Position numbers and translations under genes: made by a program | In this document: positions 12,710-21,471 of the stretch, in pieces | How the letters are laid out: each line of letters starts with the position of its first letter | Position numbering within the stretch: the stretch's first letter is position 1 | The notes under the pieces: generated by a model | Told to the model about the DNA's origin: nothing | What the model saw: the letters and a program-made list of their open reading frames with translations, nothing else | Database searches by the model: none | IMG/VR virus record: IMGVR_UViG_3300025853_000035 | Location: 64,001 to 128,000 of that record | Reading direction: 5' to 3' (one strand) | DNA length: 64,000 nt | Source of the DNA: a virus

Positions 12710-13453
12710 ATGCAACTCTCATGTTTGCGGACGCCCGATCAGTGGCGTTCTGCTTTGGCACGCCATCACGCCGTCGCCAAGATCAGCAGCCTCGACGGTG
12801 CCAACCAGATCACCCATGGTCGCTACTTCTGGCCGCTGGAGCCGGACCATCCCGGCAACGACTTCGACATCGAATTCATCGCCCACGTCCTCGCCGGTGA
12901 AAGGCGCTGGGCCGGCGTCACCATGGACATCAACGGCGACCCGTCGGATTATTCGGTGGCGCAGCATTGCGTCCACGTTGCGGACATCGTCAACCTGAAC
13001 CGCAAGACGCTGCTGCCTGATGTCGATTGGGACGCGGAAGTCGCGCCGACGCTCTACGGCTTCATCCACGACGCCTCGGAAGCCTATCTGCGGGATGTCC
13101 CGCGCCCGATCAAGGCGAAGCTGGGCGACTATTACGCGGTCGAAGCGGCGCTGATGCGGAAGATCATCTCGGTCTTCAAGGTGCCGATGAGCGCTGCCGT
13201 CCAGAACGCGGTGCGGAAGGTCGATGACATGATGATCTTCCTCGAACGTGATGCGCTCGTGGGCAAGCCCTGCGTGCCTTACACGAACGAGAACGACCAT
13301 CCCGGCATCTCGATCCACTCCGTCGTCCCGGAATTCTACGTCTGGGACGCCAAGACGGCGAAGCGGAAGTTCCTCGAAAAGTTCGAGGAGATCACCACCA
13401 CCGGCGGCAACCACATTCCGCTCAATTACCTGAATCGGGGATACCTCCTGTGA
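12710..13453 (+). CDS. HD-domain phosphohydrolase
   Basis: A 247-residue protein with HD-superfamily metal residues: Q-H-C-V-H-V (about 86-91), F-I-H-D-A-S-E (about 115-121), DVPRPIK, and a later KVDD. The layout resembles YfbR-type 5'-deoxynucleotidases and phage HD hydrolases acting on dNMPs or dNTPs. AAAGGA lies 7 bases upstream of the ATG. As first gene after the promoter at 12654 it sits with dCMP deaminase, fitting a nucleotide-pool role. Substrate is inferred. Confidence 0.75.
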   Translation: MQLSCLRTPDQWRSALARHHAVAKISSLDGANQITHGRYFWPLEPDHPGNDFDIEFIAHVLAGERRWAGVTMDINGDPSDYSVAQHCVHVADIVNLNRKTLLPDVDWDAEVAPTLYGFIHDASEAYLRDVPRPIKAKLGDYYAVEAALMRKIISVFKVPMSAAVQNAVRKVDDMMIFLERDALVGKPCVPYTNENDHPGISIHSVVPEFYVWDAKTAKRKFLEKFEEITTTGGNHIPLNYLNRGYLL

Positions 13454-13728
13454 GCAATTTCGTCATCAACATCAATGGCGACACGAGCGATCTGTTGCCG
13501 GCCGGCGTCCGCATCGAAGCGACGCTGAACCAGAGCCGCCTCACCAGCGACCTCGTGCTGCTCAACGAGGCGATCATGTTCATCCACAAGGAAGCCGCGA
13601 CGGCGCAGGGCCTCACCTCGGCCGAGCGCGTGCTGAGCGAACGCCTCGCGCTGATCGAGAAGGGCATCGTCGGCGGCCTGTCGCCCGAGGCGAAGCTCGA
13701 AATCGCGAACAAGGCGCTGGGCGGTTGA
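13450..13728 (+). CDS. Hypothetical protein (92 aa)
   Basis: Starts at a GTG overlapping the HD gene stop (GTGA). The N-terminus FVININGDTSDLLPAG looks like a beta strand; the rest is helical. Coupled to neighbours on both sides. Unknown family. Confidence 0.65.
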   Translation: MSNFVININGDTSDLLPAGVRIEATLNQSRLTSDLVLLNEAIMFIHKEAATAQGLTSAERVLSERLALIEKGIVGGLSPEAKLEIANKALGG

Positions 13729-14165
13729 GCATCTGGGGAGGTGACGGAGGCTACGGGGAACCGTGGCCTCGCCGGTCCGAAACCCATCGGGCTTACATCG
13801 ATAGCCGCGCCCAGATCACCGAGCATCGCGCGCCCACCGACGAAAGCGTCCGCCTGCTCCGGGAGATGGAGCAGGCAGCAGCGGCCAAGTTCAAGGACGC
13901 GATCCGCCTTGAAGGCAATGGCTTCAACGCCGTGGTCTTCTTCGAGTCGCTCAACTTCTTGGGCGAAGAGAAAGCGCACTGCCTGTTCGATTTCAACGGG
14001 CAGCGGTTCGAGGTCGAAGCCTCGGTCTCGCGCTTCGAGGCGATCAGCGACAAGAACGCCCTCATCACCAAGCTCCACGAGAAAGTCGCGCGCTGTATCG
14101 CCGCCGAAATGATCGTGCCCGCCTACACGAAAGCAACCTATGGACTCCAACACCAAGCAGGCTGA
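13725..14165 (+). CDS. Hypothetical protein (146 aa)
   Basis: Begins at a TTG overlapping the preceding TGA. It has a Gly/Trp-rich start, a charged helix (residues 40-60) and a C-terminal alpha/beta-like part. It overlaps the dCMP deaminase start by 26 bases. No domain recognised. Confidence 0.6.
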   Translation: MSIWGGDGGYGEPWPRRSETHRAYIDSRAQITEHRAPTDESVRLLREMEQAAAAKFKDAIRLEGNGFNAVVFFESLNFLGEEKAHCLFDFNGQRFEVEASVSRFEAISDKNALITKLHEKVARCIAAEMIVPAYTKATYGLQHQAG

Positions 14166-14706
14166 ATGGGATCAGTTCTTCATCGGCATGGCAGACTATG
14201 TCTCCACCCGATCGAAGGACCCCAGCACCAAGGTCGGCGCGGTCATCGTTCGCCCCGACGGCAAGACGATCGCCAGCCTCGGCTACAACGGCTTCCCGCG
14301 TGGGATGTCGGACGACCCGGCGCTCTACGCTGACCGGGAGGTCAAATACAGCCGCATCGTCCACGCCGAGATGAACGCCATCCTGAACGCGGGCGGCTCC
14401 GTTGATGGCTGCACGCTCTACACCTCGAAGCTACCGCCGTGCGATCGCTGTGCCGTCTTCGTGGCTCAGGCCGGGATCACCCGCGTCGTCTACGAGAACC
14501 CGGCCCCGGAGGTCGCCGAACGCTGGGCGGCCAGTCTCGCCAAGACGCAGGAAATCTTCGCCGACGCCGGCATCCCCATGATCGGTATCGATTTCCCGCG
14601 CCCGGCCGGGAAGATCAACGTCATGCTGATGTCCAAGGCTCCGACGATCTCGGAAACGCTGGTTCATCTCTGGCGCGCGATCAAGACCAAATTCTCCCTC
14701 CGCTAA
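14140..14706 (+). CDS. dCMP deaminase
   Basis: A 188-residue zinc cytidine-deaminase-family protein: H75-A-E77 with the catalytic Glu, and P-P-C101-D-R-C104 completing the zinc site; the deoxynucleotide deaminase motif SKDPSTKVGAVIV and NGFPRG lie upstream. It turns dCMP into dUMP, feeding thymidylate synthesis; ThyX is encoded at 41428-42303. The C-terminal extension of about 40 residues is not typical. Confidence 0.9.
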   Translation: MDSNTKQAEWDQFFIGMADYVSTRSKDPSTKVGAVIVRPDGKTIASLGYNGFPRGMSDDPALYADREVKYSRIVHAEMNAILNAGGSVDGCTLYTSKLPPCDRCAVFVAQAGITRVVYENPAPEVAERWAASLAKTQEIFADAGIPMIGIDFPRPAGKINVMLMSKAPTISETLVHLWRAIKTKFSLR

Positions 14707-14714
14707 GGAACCCC

Positions 14715-15473
14715 ATGACAGACCCAAATATTTCGGCGGCGATCGGCGTCGCCAAGGGAAAGGCGCGTGCCCTGAAAGACGCCGCCATGATCGGCGACTC
14801 CGGTTATGAACGCATCACGGCCGACCATTACTGCACCCCGCAGGAGAATGTGGACTGCCTGCTCCAGCACGTCACGATCCATGACAACGTCTGGGAATGC
14901 GCGGCAGGGAAGGGCGACATCGCCGACCGGCTGACCGAATACGGCCACACGGTCTGGGCGAGCGACATCATCGATTATGGCTATGATGAGAAGTTCCGCC
15001 TCGCGGACTTCCTCATGCAGACCAAGCTCCCGGACGATAGCATCCGGGCGATCGTGTCCAACCCGCCTTACGAGACGGTCGATCTGACCTCGGACGAATG
15101 GGCGCATCTTGAACCGCTGGCCCGTAAATACGGGATGAAGAGCAGCAGCGTCAGTCTGGCCGAACTGTTCCTCCGCCACGCGATCGCGCTGATGCAGCCC
15201 GTCAAGGGTCAGGTCGCGATGTTCCTGCGGAACGAGTTCGACTGCTCGAAGGGACGCATGGACCTGTTCGGTCTGCCGCCGTTCCACAAGAAGGTCGTCG
15301 TCACCAAGCGCCCGCGCTGGGTCGAAGGCTCCACCGGCAGCCCGCGCCACAACTATTCGTGGTTCGTCTGGGACTGGCGGCACAAGAGCGGCTGCGGCGG
15401 CATCGCCTATTCCCATCCGATGTTCGCGCCCCCGCCGGCCATCATCGCAGCTTCCACCGCCATTCTGGGTTGA
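14715..15473 (+). CDS. Adenine-type DNA methyltransferase
   Basis: A 252-residue Rossmann-type methyltransferase: SAM motif E61-C-A-A-G-K-G near residues 61-67 and catalytic N-P-P-Y at 116-119, the amino-methyltransferase signature (N6-adenine or N4-cytosine). No separate target recognition domain is evident. A likely role is protecting phage DNA from host restriction. AAGGA precedes the ATG. Confidence 0.8.
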   Translation: MTDPNISAAIGVAKGKARALKDAAMIGDSGYERITADHYCTPQENVDCLLQHVTIHDNVWECAAGKGDIADRLTEYGHTVWASDIIDYGYDEKFRLADFLMQTKLPDDSIRAIVSNPPYETVDLTSDEWAHLEPLARKYGMKSSSVSLAELFLRHAIALMQPVKGQVAMFLRNEFDCSKGRMDLFGLPPFHKKVVVTKRPRWVEGSTGSPRHNYSWFVWDWRHKSGCGGIAYSHPMFAPPPAIIAASTAILG

Positions 15474-15475
15474 CA

Positions 15476-17146
15476 ATGAAGCACACCATCCAAGAAATCC
15501 AAGAAGCCGTCGAAATCTGCGGCGGTATCCGGGCGGCTGGTCGTGAACTCGGTATTCCCGAGTCCACGATCCGCCTCCGGCTCAAGAAGCACATGGCTGA
15601 GCTTCTGTCATCCACGGCCGATTCCGGCGAGTTCGTTTTCACCTCCTACCGGGCACCCCGGCCGCAGGTGTTCGAGCCGCTGGCCGACCACGTCCGCTAT
15701 TTCATCCTGACCTCGGCGCAGGATAGCTCCAAGGTCCACGAGGATTTCTGGAACTGCCTGCACGTCTATGCGGACTGGCTGGAGAACTGCGAAATCATCG
15801 TCTCCGGCTTCACCTACGCCAAGAAGCTGTTCGAGGATCACGACACCCGGTCGCCGCGCGTCGGCTTCCACCCGCTGGTCGATCCCTACATCACGCATGA
15901 TCGCGTCCGCGTCGGCGACGAACTCGACTTCTGCGGCGAGATGAACACGCTGCCGACCGCCGTCACGCCGCTGTCGGGCTTCTCGACCTACACCCGTGGG
16001 CGCTGGGGCGTGTTTCCGCATCCCAAGGTGCAGTTGGAATCGATCGCCACCATGAAGCATGAGCGCGCCAAGCAGCTTATGACCACCGGTGCCGTCACGC
16101 TGCCCAACTACATCCGCAAGAAGGCCGGCATCAAGGGCATGTTCCATCACATGGTAGGTGCCGTGCTGGTCGAATTGGCCCCGGACGGCTCGACCTATTG
16201 CCGCCATCTCCTCGCGACCGATCTGGACGACGGCTCGTTCTACGATCTCGACCGGTATGTGACGCGTGATGGTGTGACCGAGGGACACCGGGTCGAGGCG
16301 ATCACCTACGGTGACATCCACCACGAGAAGCTGGACGAAGAAGTCGCCTTGGCGACGTGGGGCTATGACGTGGACGAGGGCGTCCGCTGGAACAAGTCGA
16401 ATTGGGACCGCATGTATGTGGACGAGGATCACGATCTCGGCCCGATGCCCCTGATCCACACGCTGCGCCCGCACTACGAGTTCTATCACGACCTCTCGGA
16501 CTTCGCGCCGCGAAACCACCACAACATCAAGGACCACCACTTCCGGTTCGAGCGGCACACCTCCGGCTCGCGGAGCGATAGCGTCCAAGTGGCGCTGGCC
16601 GGCTGTGCTAACTTCCTCAACGAGGTGCAGCGCGACGACTGTCTGTCGGTGGTGGTGGAATCGAACCACGATCAGGCACTGACCAAGTGGCTGAAAACCG
16701 CCGATTACCGGGACGACCCGGAGAACGCGGTGTTTTTCCTGTCCTGCCAGCTTTGGTATTACAAGCAGTTGGCTGAGGGCGTGAGTTCGCCGGACATCTT
16801 CCAACAGGTCATGCGTGTCTACGGGTGCCCGGACGATGTCGTCTTCGTCAACGAGGACCAGTCCTTCGTCATCTGCGGCGACATCGAATGCGGGATGCAC
16901 GGCCACCTCGGTCCGAATGGCTCGCGCGGTTCGCCGCTGGCGATCAGCCGGGCAGGGATGAAGTCGAACACCGGCCACACCCACAGCCCCGCGATCCGCG
17001 ACGGAGCCTATGTGGGCGGCGTCTCTGGCTCGCTCGACATGGGCTACAACCGTGGCCCCTCCTCGTGGTCGCACACCCACATCGTCACTTATCCGAACGG
17101 TCGGCGCACGCTGCTGACCCTGCACAACGGGAGGTTCTACGCGTGA
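15476..17146 (+). CDS. HTH plus calcineurin-like phosphoesterase protein
   Basis: A 556-residue protein. Residues 1-45 form a Fis-like helix-turn-helix (GGIRAAGRELGIPESTIRLR). The remainder carries metallophosphoesterase motifs in order: GDIHHEK (about 280), SNHDQAL in place of GNHD (about 396), HGHLG and GHTHSP (about 500). Such enzymes are two-metal phosphodiesterases or nucleases. The DNA-binding start suggests DNA is the substrate, but some motif residues deviate. It begins 2 bases after the methyltransferase stop and ends overlapping the next gene (GTGA). Confidence 0.7.
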   Translation: MKHTIQEIQEAVEICGGIRAAGRELGIPESTIRLRLKKHMAELLSSTADSGEFVFTSYRAPRPQVFEPLADHVRYFILTSAQDSSKVHEDFWNCLHVYADWLENCEIIVSGFTYAKKLFEDHDTRSPRVGFHPLVDPYITHDRVRVGDELDFCGEMNTLPTAVTPLSGFSTYTRGRWGVFPHPKVQLESIATMKHERAKQLMTTGAVTLPNYIRKKAGIKGMFHHMVGAVLVELAPDGSTYCRHLLATDLDDGSFYDLDRYVTRDGVTEGHRVEAITYGDIHHEKLDEEVALATWGYDVDEGVRWNKSNWDRMYVDEDHDLGPMPLIHTLRPHYEFYHDLSDFAPRNHHNIKDHHFRFERHTSGSRSDSVQVALAGCANFLNEVQRDDCLSVVVESNHDQALTKWLKTADYRDDPENAVFFLSCQLWYYKQLAEGVSSPDIFQQVMRVYGCPDDVVFVNEDQSFVICGDIECGMHGHLGPNGSRGSPLAISRAGMKSNTGHTHSPAIRDGAYVGGVSGSLDMGYNRGPSSWSHTHIVTYPNGRRTLLTLHNGRFYA

Positions 17147-17313
17147 GAATTACGGTCGAAATGAACAACACCTTCGGCGGCCAGATCGAGATCGACGAGT
17201 TCATGCTCGATCTGGTCGAGGACCCGGCGCAGTTCGTCTTGGATCAGATCAGGGACAACCTCGCGCTCTGCGTCAACAGCCGTCACTTGGAGGCTCCGTC
17301 GGTTGATGCTTAA
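17143..17313 (+). CDS. Small acidic hypothetical protein
   Basis: A 56-residue protein from a GTG overlapping the phosphoesterase stop, with GGGAGG upstream. Acidic (QIEIDEFMLDLVEDP). Unknown family. Confidence 0.6.
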   Translation: MRITVEMNNTFGGQIEIDEFMLDLVEDPAQFVLDQIRDNLALCVNSRHLEAPSVDA

Positions 17314-17635
17314 CGCCAGCACACCCAACCTGCTGCTCGACGACGCCCTTTTTCCGGGCGTCCTCGACGGCTCCATCACTGCCAGCATCCGTATCGGCGA
17401 CCGGAAGATCGAACCCGGCCGCATGACGTTCGCCGCGACCAACGGGAATTATCTCCCGCTGACGGTGTTCGTCTCGTCGGTGATCAAGACGACGCTGATC
17501 GGGATCGCCGATGTCCATGCGCGCCGGTCGGGCCACGGGAGTGATGAAGCGGCGATGGCTTGGCTCCGGGAGAAATACCCGGAGGCCAACCCGGACACGC
17601 CGATGACCGTGATCCTGTTCGAGCGAGCCTACTGA
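17306..17635 (+). CDS. ASCH-like domain protein
   Basis: About 109 residues. The pattern of a short helix, GS.TAS.R.GDR.I.PG.MTF and alternating strands resembles ASCH domains (PUA-like RNA-binding fold), ending in a P-D-T-P-M-T-V-I-L-F strand. ATG at 17306 is chosen; a TTG one codon earlier is equally near the GGAGG. With the DUF3850 gene it is a second PUA-like protein in the operon. Confidence 0.6.
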   Translation: MLNASTPNLLLDDALFPGVLDGSITASIRIGDRKIEPGRMTFAATNGNYLPLTVFVSSVIKTTLIGIADVHARRSGHGSDEAAMAWLREKYPEANPDTPMTVILFERAY

Positions 17636-18174
17636 TGCACATCACCGACGAGGTAATCAACCTCAAGAACTCGACGCTGAATATCTTTGTCGGTGAATGT
17701 ATCGGCCGTGGGGCTTCGCGCCATGTCTATGAAATCTTGCATGACAAGACGCGAGTCCTCAAGGTCGAGCATTCCGGCAAGACCTTTCACAACCAGACAG
17801 AATATTTGATCTGGCAGGAATTGAAGGACTGGCCGGTGCGTGATTGGTTCGCGCCCTGCTACGACATTGACTCCTATGGCAACGTCTTGGTGCAGGGACG
17901 CACCCAGCCGTTCCAGTGTGACAAGGATTTCAAAGCGGCGCTGACCCGGACGAGGGGAGGGGTGATCCCCAAAGCCTTCGCAGACATCCACTACGGGAAC
18001 TTCGGCCTGCTCGACGGCGTCGTGGTCTGCCACGACTATGGCTACCACACCTTCTTCGAGCAGATCGCCCGCGAGATGTCGAAGGACGCCGGCTACCTCC
18101 AGTTCGACGAACCCTCCCCGGAACCCGAACCCTTTGACGTAACCGAAGGAGGCCAGCTTGCCCTCGACCTATGA
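17635..18174 (+). CDS. Minimal protein-kinase-like fold protein
   Basis: A 179-residue protein with kinase-like landmarks in order: glycine-rich loop G24-R-G-A-S-R-H-V-Y-E, K43 in VLKVEH, E56 as a possible alpha-C Glu, D117-I-H-Y-G-N122 as a catalytic-loop equivalent and D134-Y-G as the DFG equivalent. It is far shorter than a full kinase and ends soon after DYG, like stripped-down kinase/APH-fold proteins. It may phosphorylate a host protein or be a pseudokinase. The call is by motif reading only. Confidence 0.55.
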   Translation: MHITDEVINLKNSTLNIFVGECIGRGASRHVYEILHDKTRVLKVEHSGKTFHNQTEYLIWQELKDWPVRDWFAPCYDIDSYGNVLVQGRTQPFQCDKDFKAALTRTRGGVIPKAFADIHYGNFGLLDGVVVCHDYGYHTFFEQIAREMSKDAGYLQFDEPSPEPEPFDVTEGGQLALDL

Positions 18175-18304
18175 CGCTTTCGAGCGGAGCATGGACGCCC
18201 TGACCTTGCTCGCCATCTTCGTCGCCGGTTCCATGCTCGTGGACGCCATCTACGACTGGTTGGACCGCGACGATGATGACGACGATGAGCCGCGCACGAC
18301 CTGA
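18158..18304 (+). CDS. Small single-TM membrane protein
   Basis: A 48-residue frame from a TTG start with an excellent AAGGAGG 5 bases upstream. One hydrophobic helix (ALTLLAIFVAGSMLV) is followed by DWLDRDDDDDDE, a very acidic tail. It overlaps the kinase-like gene end and shares its TGA with the next ATG. Unknown function; an envelope-directed phage peptide is likely. Confidence 0.6.
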   Translation: MPSTYDAFERSMDALTLLAIFVAGSMLVDAIYDWLDRDDDDDDEPRTT

Positions 18305-18726
18305 TGCCGCGTCTCTATAATCTGCGACACAAACACCGCATCCCGATCCCCAAGGGCGCGATCTATTGCGGGCGCGGGACGCCATACGGGAACCCCTTCA
18401 TCGGCGGAACCCATGGCTCCCGCGCCCGTGTCATTGAGCGCTTCAAGAACGAGGTGCTTCCCGATCTCGACGTGTCGGCCCTGCGAGGAAAAGACCTCGT
18501 CTGCTGGTGCGTCCCTCTTCCCTGTCATTGCGAGTCCATCATGGAAAAAGCCAACGCCCCTGAACCCGAAACGATGCTGCCCGACGGCCTGTGGGAATCC
18601 GACGGCAAGATCATGGCGACCTGCCGGGGATGCGATCGCTCCTACGAATATCCCTGCGATCCTGACGAAGACGGTTTCGACCCGGATATGAGCTATTGTG
18701 GAGGAAGCCCGCGCTGCTGCCCGTGA
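18304..18726 (+). CDS. DUF4326 protein with C-terminal zinc-binding tail
   Basis: A 140-residue protein. The first about 80 residues match DUF4326: R.P..AIYCGRGTPYGNPF, then LRGKDLVCWCVPLPCHC. The tail adds C-R-G-C and further Cys, a likely zinc knuckle. DUF4326 proteins are common in phages; their function is not established. Confidence 0.75.
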   Translation: MPRLYNLRHKHRIPIPKGAIYCGRGTPYGNPFIGGTHGSRARVIERFKNEVLPDLDVSALRGKDLVCWCVPLPCHCESIMEKANAPEPETMLPDGLWESDGKIMATCRGCDRSYEYPCDPDEDGFDPDMSYCGGSPRCCP

Positions 18727-18739
18727 CCGCCATTCTCAC

Positions 18740-18768
18740 TTGACATTCACGGACAGTTCTGCTTTACG
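18740..18768 (+). promoter_or_regulatory. Promoter of the DNA polymerase gene
   Basis: TTGACA (18740-18745), 17 bp, TTTACG (18763-18768), preceded by ACCGCCATTCTCAC, one base off the common upstream element. Confidence 0.7.
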
Positions 18769-18795
18769 GTTCGTCCAACCTGAATAGGTCTTCCC

Positions 18796-21051
18796 TTGCT
18801 CATTAAGCCCAAAAAACACCGTCGGCTCGTGTTCGACGCCGAAACCGATGGCCTGTTGGATCAGGTTACGGTCTGTCATTGCGTCGTCGTCCGTGACTAT
18901 GACACTGGCCAGCGCTTCGTGTTCCGCAAGAACAAGCGCGAGGATACCATCCACAAGCTCTTCGCGTTGCTTGACGACGCCGAGGAGATTTGGGGCCACA
19001 ACATCGTCGCATACGATATTCCGATGTTGGAGTATCTGTTCGACTGGACGCCGCAGGCACGCATCCGCGATACTCTGGTCCTCGCTCGCCTCCTGTTCCC
19101 AGATCAGAAAGATAAGGATTTTAGGCTTTTCGAGGCCGGTAAGCTCGAAGGCAAGCTGATCGGCAAGCACACGCTCGATAGCTGGGGCCAGCGTCTCGGC
19201 CTCTACAAGGGCGACTACAAGGCGATCAAGGAAGCCGAGGGTCTGGCGCGCGGCTACCTCAAGGACTCCGAGGAGATGCGCTTCTGGGTCTGGGGGCGCT
19301 GGACCGAGCAGCTTGAAGACTACTGCTCGAACGACGTTGACGTGACCATGCTGCTGGTCAAGATGATCGAGAGCCGCGAGTCATCGCCGGACTCCGTCTA
19401 TGTCCAGCACCGCTTGGCTGACCTCATGTCGCGCCAGCAGGACAACGGCTTCCCGTTCGATGCGCCACGCGCCCGCATTCTGGCGGCCGAACTGGTCGTC
19501 GAACAGAAGCGCCTCGAAGAGAAGCTGGCGATCAGCTTCCCCGGCCGCATCATTCCCAAGAAGCGGATGGACACTCCCCCGATCGGGCGGAACGTCAAGG
19601 GTGGCGAGTTCCCACGCTTCTACAACTCCGAGGAGGAGGTGGAAGACCTTCGCTGGTATGGCTACCCGGAACAGAAGGGTAAGGCCGCCGCGAAGTTCAA
19701 GGACCCGCTGCGTCCTCGCTACAGCGAAGGCGCGTGGTTCACGCCCATCACTTGGCAGGAATTCAAACCGACCAGCCGCCAGCAGATCACCGATCGCTTG
19801 CAGGACATGGGCTGGGAGCCGGAAGACGAGGACTACACCGAGAAGGGCAACGTCAAAGCCAACGACGTGATCCTGCGGCGTATCGTCGATCGCTTCCCTG
19901 TCGCCGAAGACCTCGCCGATCTGCTCGCGATCCGCAAGCTGATGGGCCAGTTGGCCGACGGCAAACAGGCATGGCTCAAGGTCTACAACGAAACCTCCGG
20001 CTGCATCCACGCCTACACCAACCCCTGCGGCGCGGTGACGACGCGTGCGACCCACGCATTCCCCAACCTCGCTCAGGTGCCGGCGGTCCGCAAGAAGAAG
20101 GCGAGCTACGGCCAGCTTAGCCAGATCGCCAATCCGACCGGCATCGTCCGGCCGAACGCGAACTTCCGGGGCGGCCCGGTGCTCGTGATGGTCGATCACC
20201 AGCGGTGTGATGACTGGCATCTACTGCCCGCGACCTATCAGGCCGGGGAAGCGATCGTCGAGAAGGGCAAGGCCAAGGCCGGCGATGACCGGATGTTCGA
20301 AGTCATCATCCTCGGACTCAAGGGCGGCTGGGGCTATGAATGCCGCTCGCTGTTCACGGTGTTCGAGGGCTGGCGTCTGGTCGGGTCCGACTTGGCGGGC
20401 ATCGAACTTCGTTGCTTGGCGCATGAAATGGCCAAGTATGATGGCGGTGCCTACGGTCAAGTTCTGCTTGAAGGCGACATCCACTCCGAAAATCAGCGCC
20501 TTGCTGAACTGGAAACGCGTGATACGGCGAAGACCTTTATTTACGCATTCCTTTACGGTGCAGGCGATGAGAAGATCGGCAAGATCGTTTCTCCTCTGTC
20601 CTCGCCGGTTCAACAGGCGAAGATCGGTAAGGAACTCAAGCAACGCTTCCTGAAAAACCTTCCGGCCTTGAACAAGGTCATCCGGGACATTCAGCGGCAG
20701 GCGTCGCGAAAGTTCCTCGTGGGTCTGGACGGTCGCCGTCTGTTCGTCCGCTCCAAGCACGCTGCGCTGAACACCGATCTGCAAGGCATGGGCGCGACGA
20801 TCGCCAACTGGTGGCTCATTTTTATCGAGGACAAGCTCCAAGAGGAAGGGCTGGAATATGGATGGGACAAGGACTTCGTGTTCTGCGCGTGGGTCCATGA
20901 CGAAGTCCAGATCGCCTGCCGGGAAGGGCTGGAAAAGACCGTCGAGCGTATCTGCCTAGATGCGGCTCTGGAGTGTGGTCAGTATCTCCAGTTCGCCCTC
21001 CCGGTCGAAGCCTCGGCCGCCAATGGGATGTCGTGGTCAGACACGCACTGA
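18796..21051 (+). CDS. T7-type family A DNA polymerase with 3'-5' exonuclease
   Basis: A 751-residue replicative polymerase. The exonuclease domain begins with F-D14-A-E16; GHNIVAYD follows. Polymerase motifs A (GSDLAGIELR, about 531), B (RDTAKTFIYAFLYGAG, about 575) and C (WVHDEVQ, about 698) are intact and closely T7-like. Compared with T7 polymerase, about 70 extra residues (about 440-512) separate the HAFPNLAQVPA region from YECRSLF just before motif A. The TTG start fits AGG 8-9 bases upstream; a downstream ATG would cut into the exonuclease domain. Confidence 0.93.
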   Translation: MLIKPKKHRRLVFDAETDGLLDQVTVCHCVVVRDYDTGQRFVFRKNKREDTIHKLFALLDDAEEIWGHNIVAYDIPMLEYLFDWTPQARIRDTLVLARLLFPDQKDKDFRLFEAGKLEGKLIGKHTLDSWGQRLGLYKGDYKAIKEAEGLARGYLKDSEEMRFWVWGRWTEQLEDYCSNDVDVTMLLVKMIESRESSPDSVYVQHRLADLMSRQQDNGFPFDAPRARILAAELVVEQKRLEEKLAISFPGRIIPKKRMDTPPIGRNVKGGEFPRFYNSEEEVEDLRWYGYPEQKGKAAAKFKDPLRPRYSEGAWFTPITWQEFKPTSRQQITDRLQDMGWEPEDEDYTEKGNVKANDVILRRIVDRFPVAEDLADLLAIRKLMGQLADGKQAWLKVYNETSGCIHAYTNPCGAVTTRATHAFPNLAQVPAVRKKKASYGQLSQIANPTGIVRPNANFRGGPVLVMVDHQRCDDWHLLPATYQAGEAIVEKGKAKAGDDRMFEVIILGLKGGWGYECRSLFTVFEGWRLVGSDLAGIELRCLAHEMAKYDGGAYGQVLLEGDIHSENQRLAELETRDTAKTFIYAFLYGAGDEKIGKIVSPLSSPVQQAKIGKELKQRFLKNLPALNKVIRDIQRQASRKFLVGLDGRRLFVRSKHAALNTDLQGMGATIANWWLIFIEDKLQEEGLEYGWDKDFVFCAWVHDEVQIACREGLEKTVERICLDAALECGQYLQFALPVEASAANGMSWSDTH

Positions 21052-21064
21052 CCGACATTCTCAC

Positions 21065-21093
21065 TTGACATTCGGTCAAGTTTCAATTACCAA
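21065..21093 (+). promoter_or_regulatory. Promoter, plus strand, with upstream element
   Basis: TTGACA (21065-21070), 17 bp, TACCAA (21088-21093), preceded by ACCGACATTCTCAC. Confidence 0.65.
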
Positions 21094-21114
21094 CACACCA
21101 TCGAAAGAGACCCG

Positions 21115-21471
21115 ATGCAACCCGACGACCTCTCCCTTCCATACGAATACACCAAGAACACCGGACCGGCCTCGAAGGCTCATCTGGTGGGCACTGGTCT
21201 GCTGGCCGGCGCGCTGTGCGTCACGGCCTACTTCGGCCTGACTCCTTGGGCCGCCGCTGCGGTCCCGCTGGTTGTGCTGGCCGTTCGCTTCTGGCTGTTC
21301 AGCCTGATCCACAACGCCGTCCATCTGGGCCTCCGCAACGCTGAAATGGACGCCGTCCTCGACGAGGCGGTGACCGAGCAGATCACGGAGCAGGCCAAGC
21401 GCACGCTGACGCCCGGCTTCATGTCGGAAGCTCTGCTCCGTTCCTCGGCCGAAGAAGGGAGCGTCCATTGA
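21115..21471 (+). CDS. Small two-TM membrane protein
   Basis: A 118-residue protein with two hydrophobic segments at about residues 24-42 and 44-62, then a charged helical C-terminus. It is first in its operon and overlaps the exonuclease start by 4 bases. No family recognised; might tether replication proteins to the membrane or modify the envelope. Confidence 0.65.
   Translation: MQPDDLSLPYEYTKNTGPASKAHLVGTGLLAGALCVTAYFGLTPWAAAAVPLVVLAVRFWLFSLIHNAVHLGLRNAEMDAVLDEAVTEQITEQAKRTLTPGFMSEALLRSSAEEGSVH

Noticed and set aside
20050-20340. Intein or in-frame intron in the DNA polymerase
   Set aside because: The extra segment is only about 70 residues, lacks the Cys/Ser first residue and His-Asn end of inteins, and stays in frame with normal coding composition.
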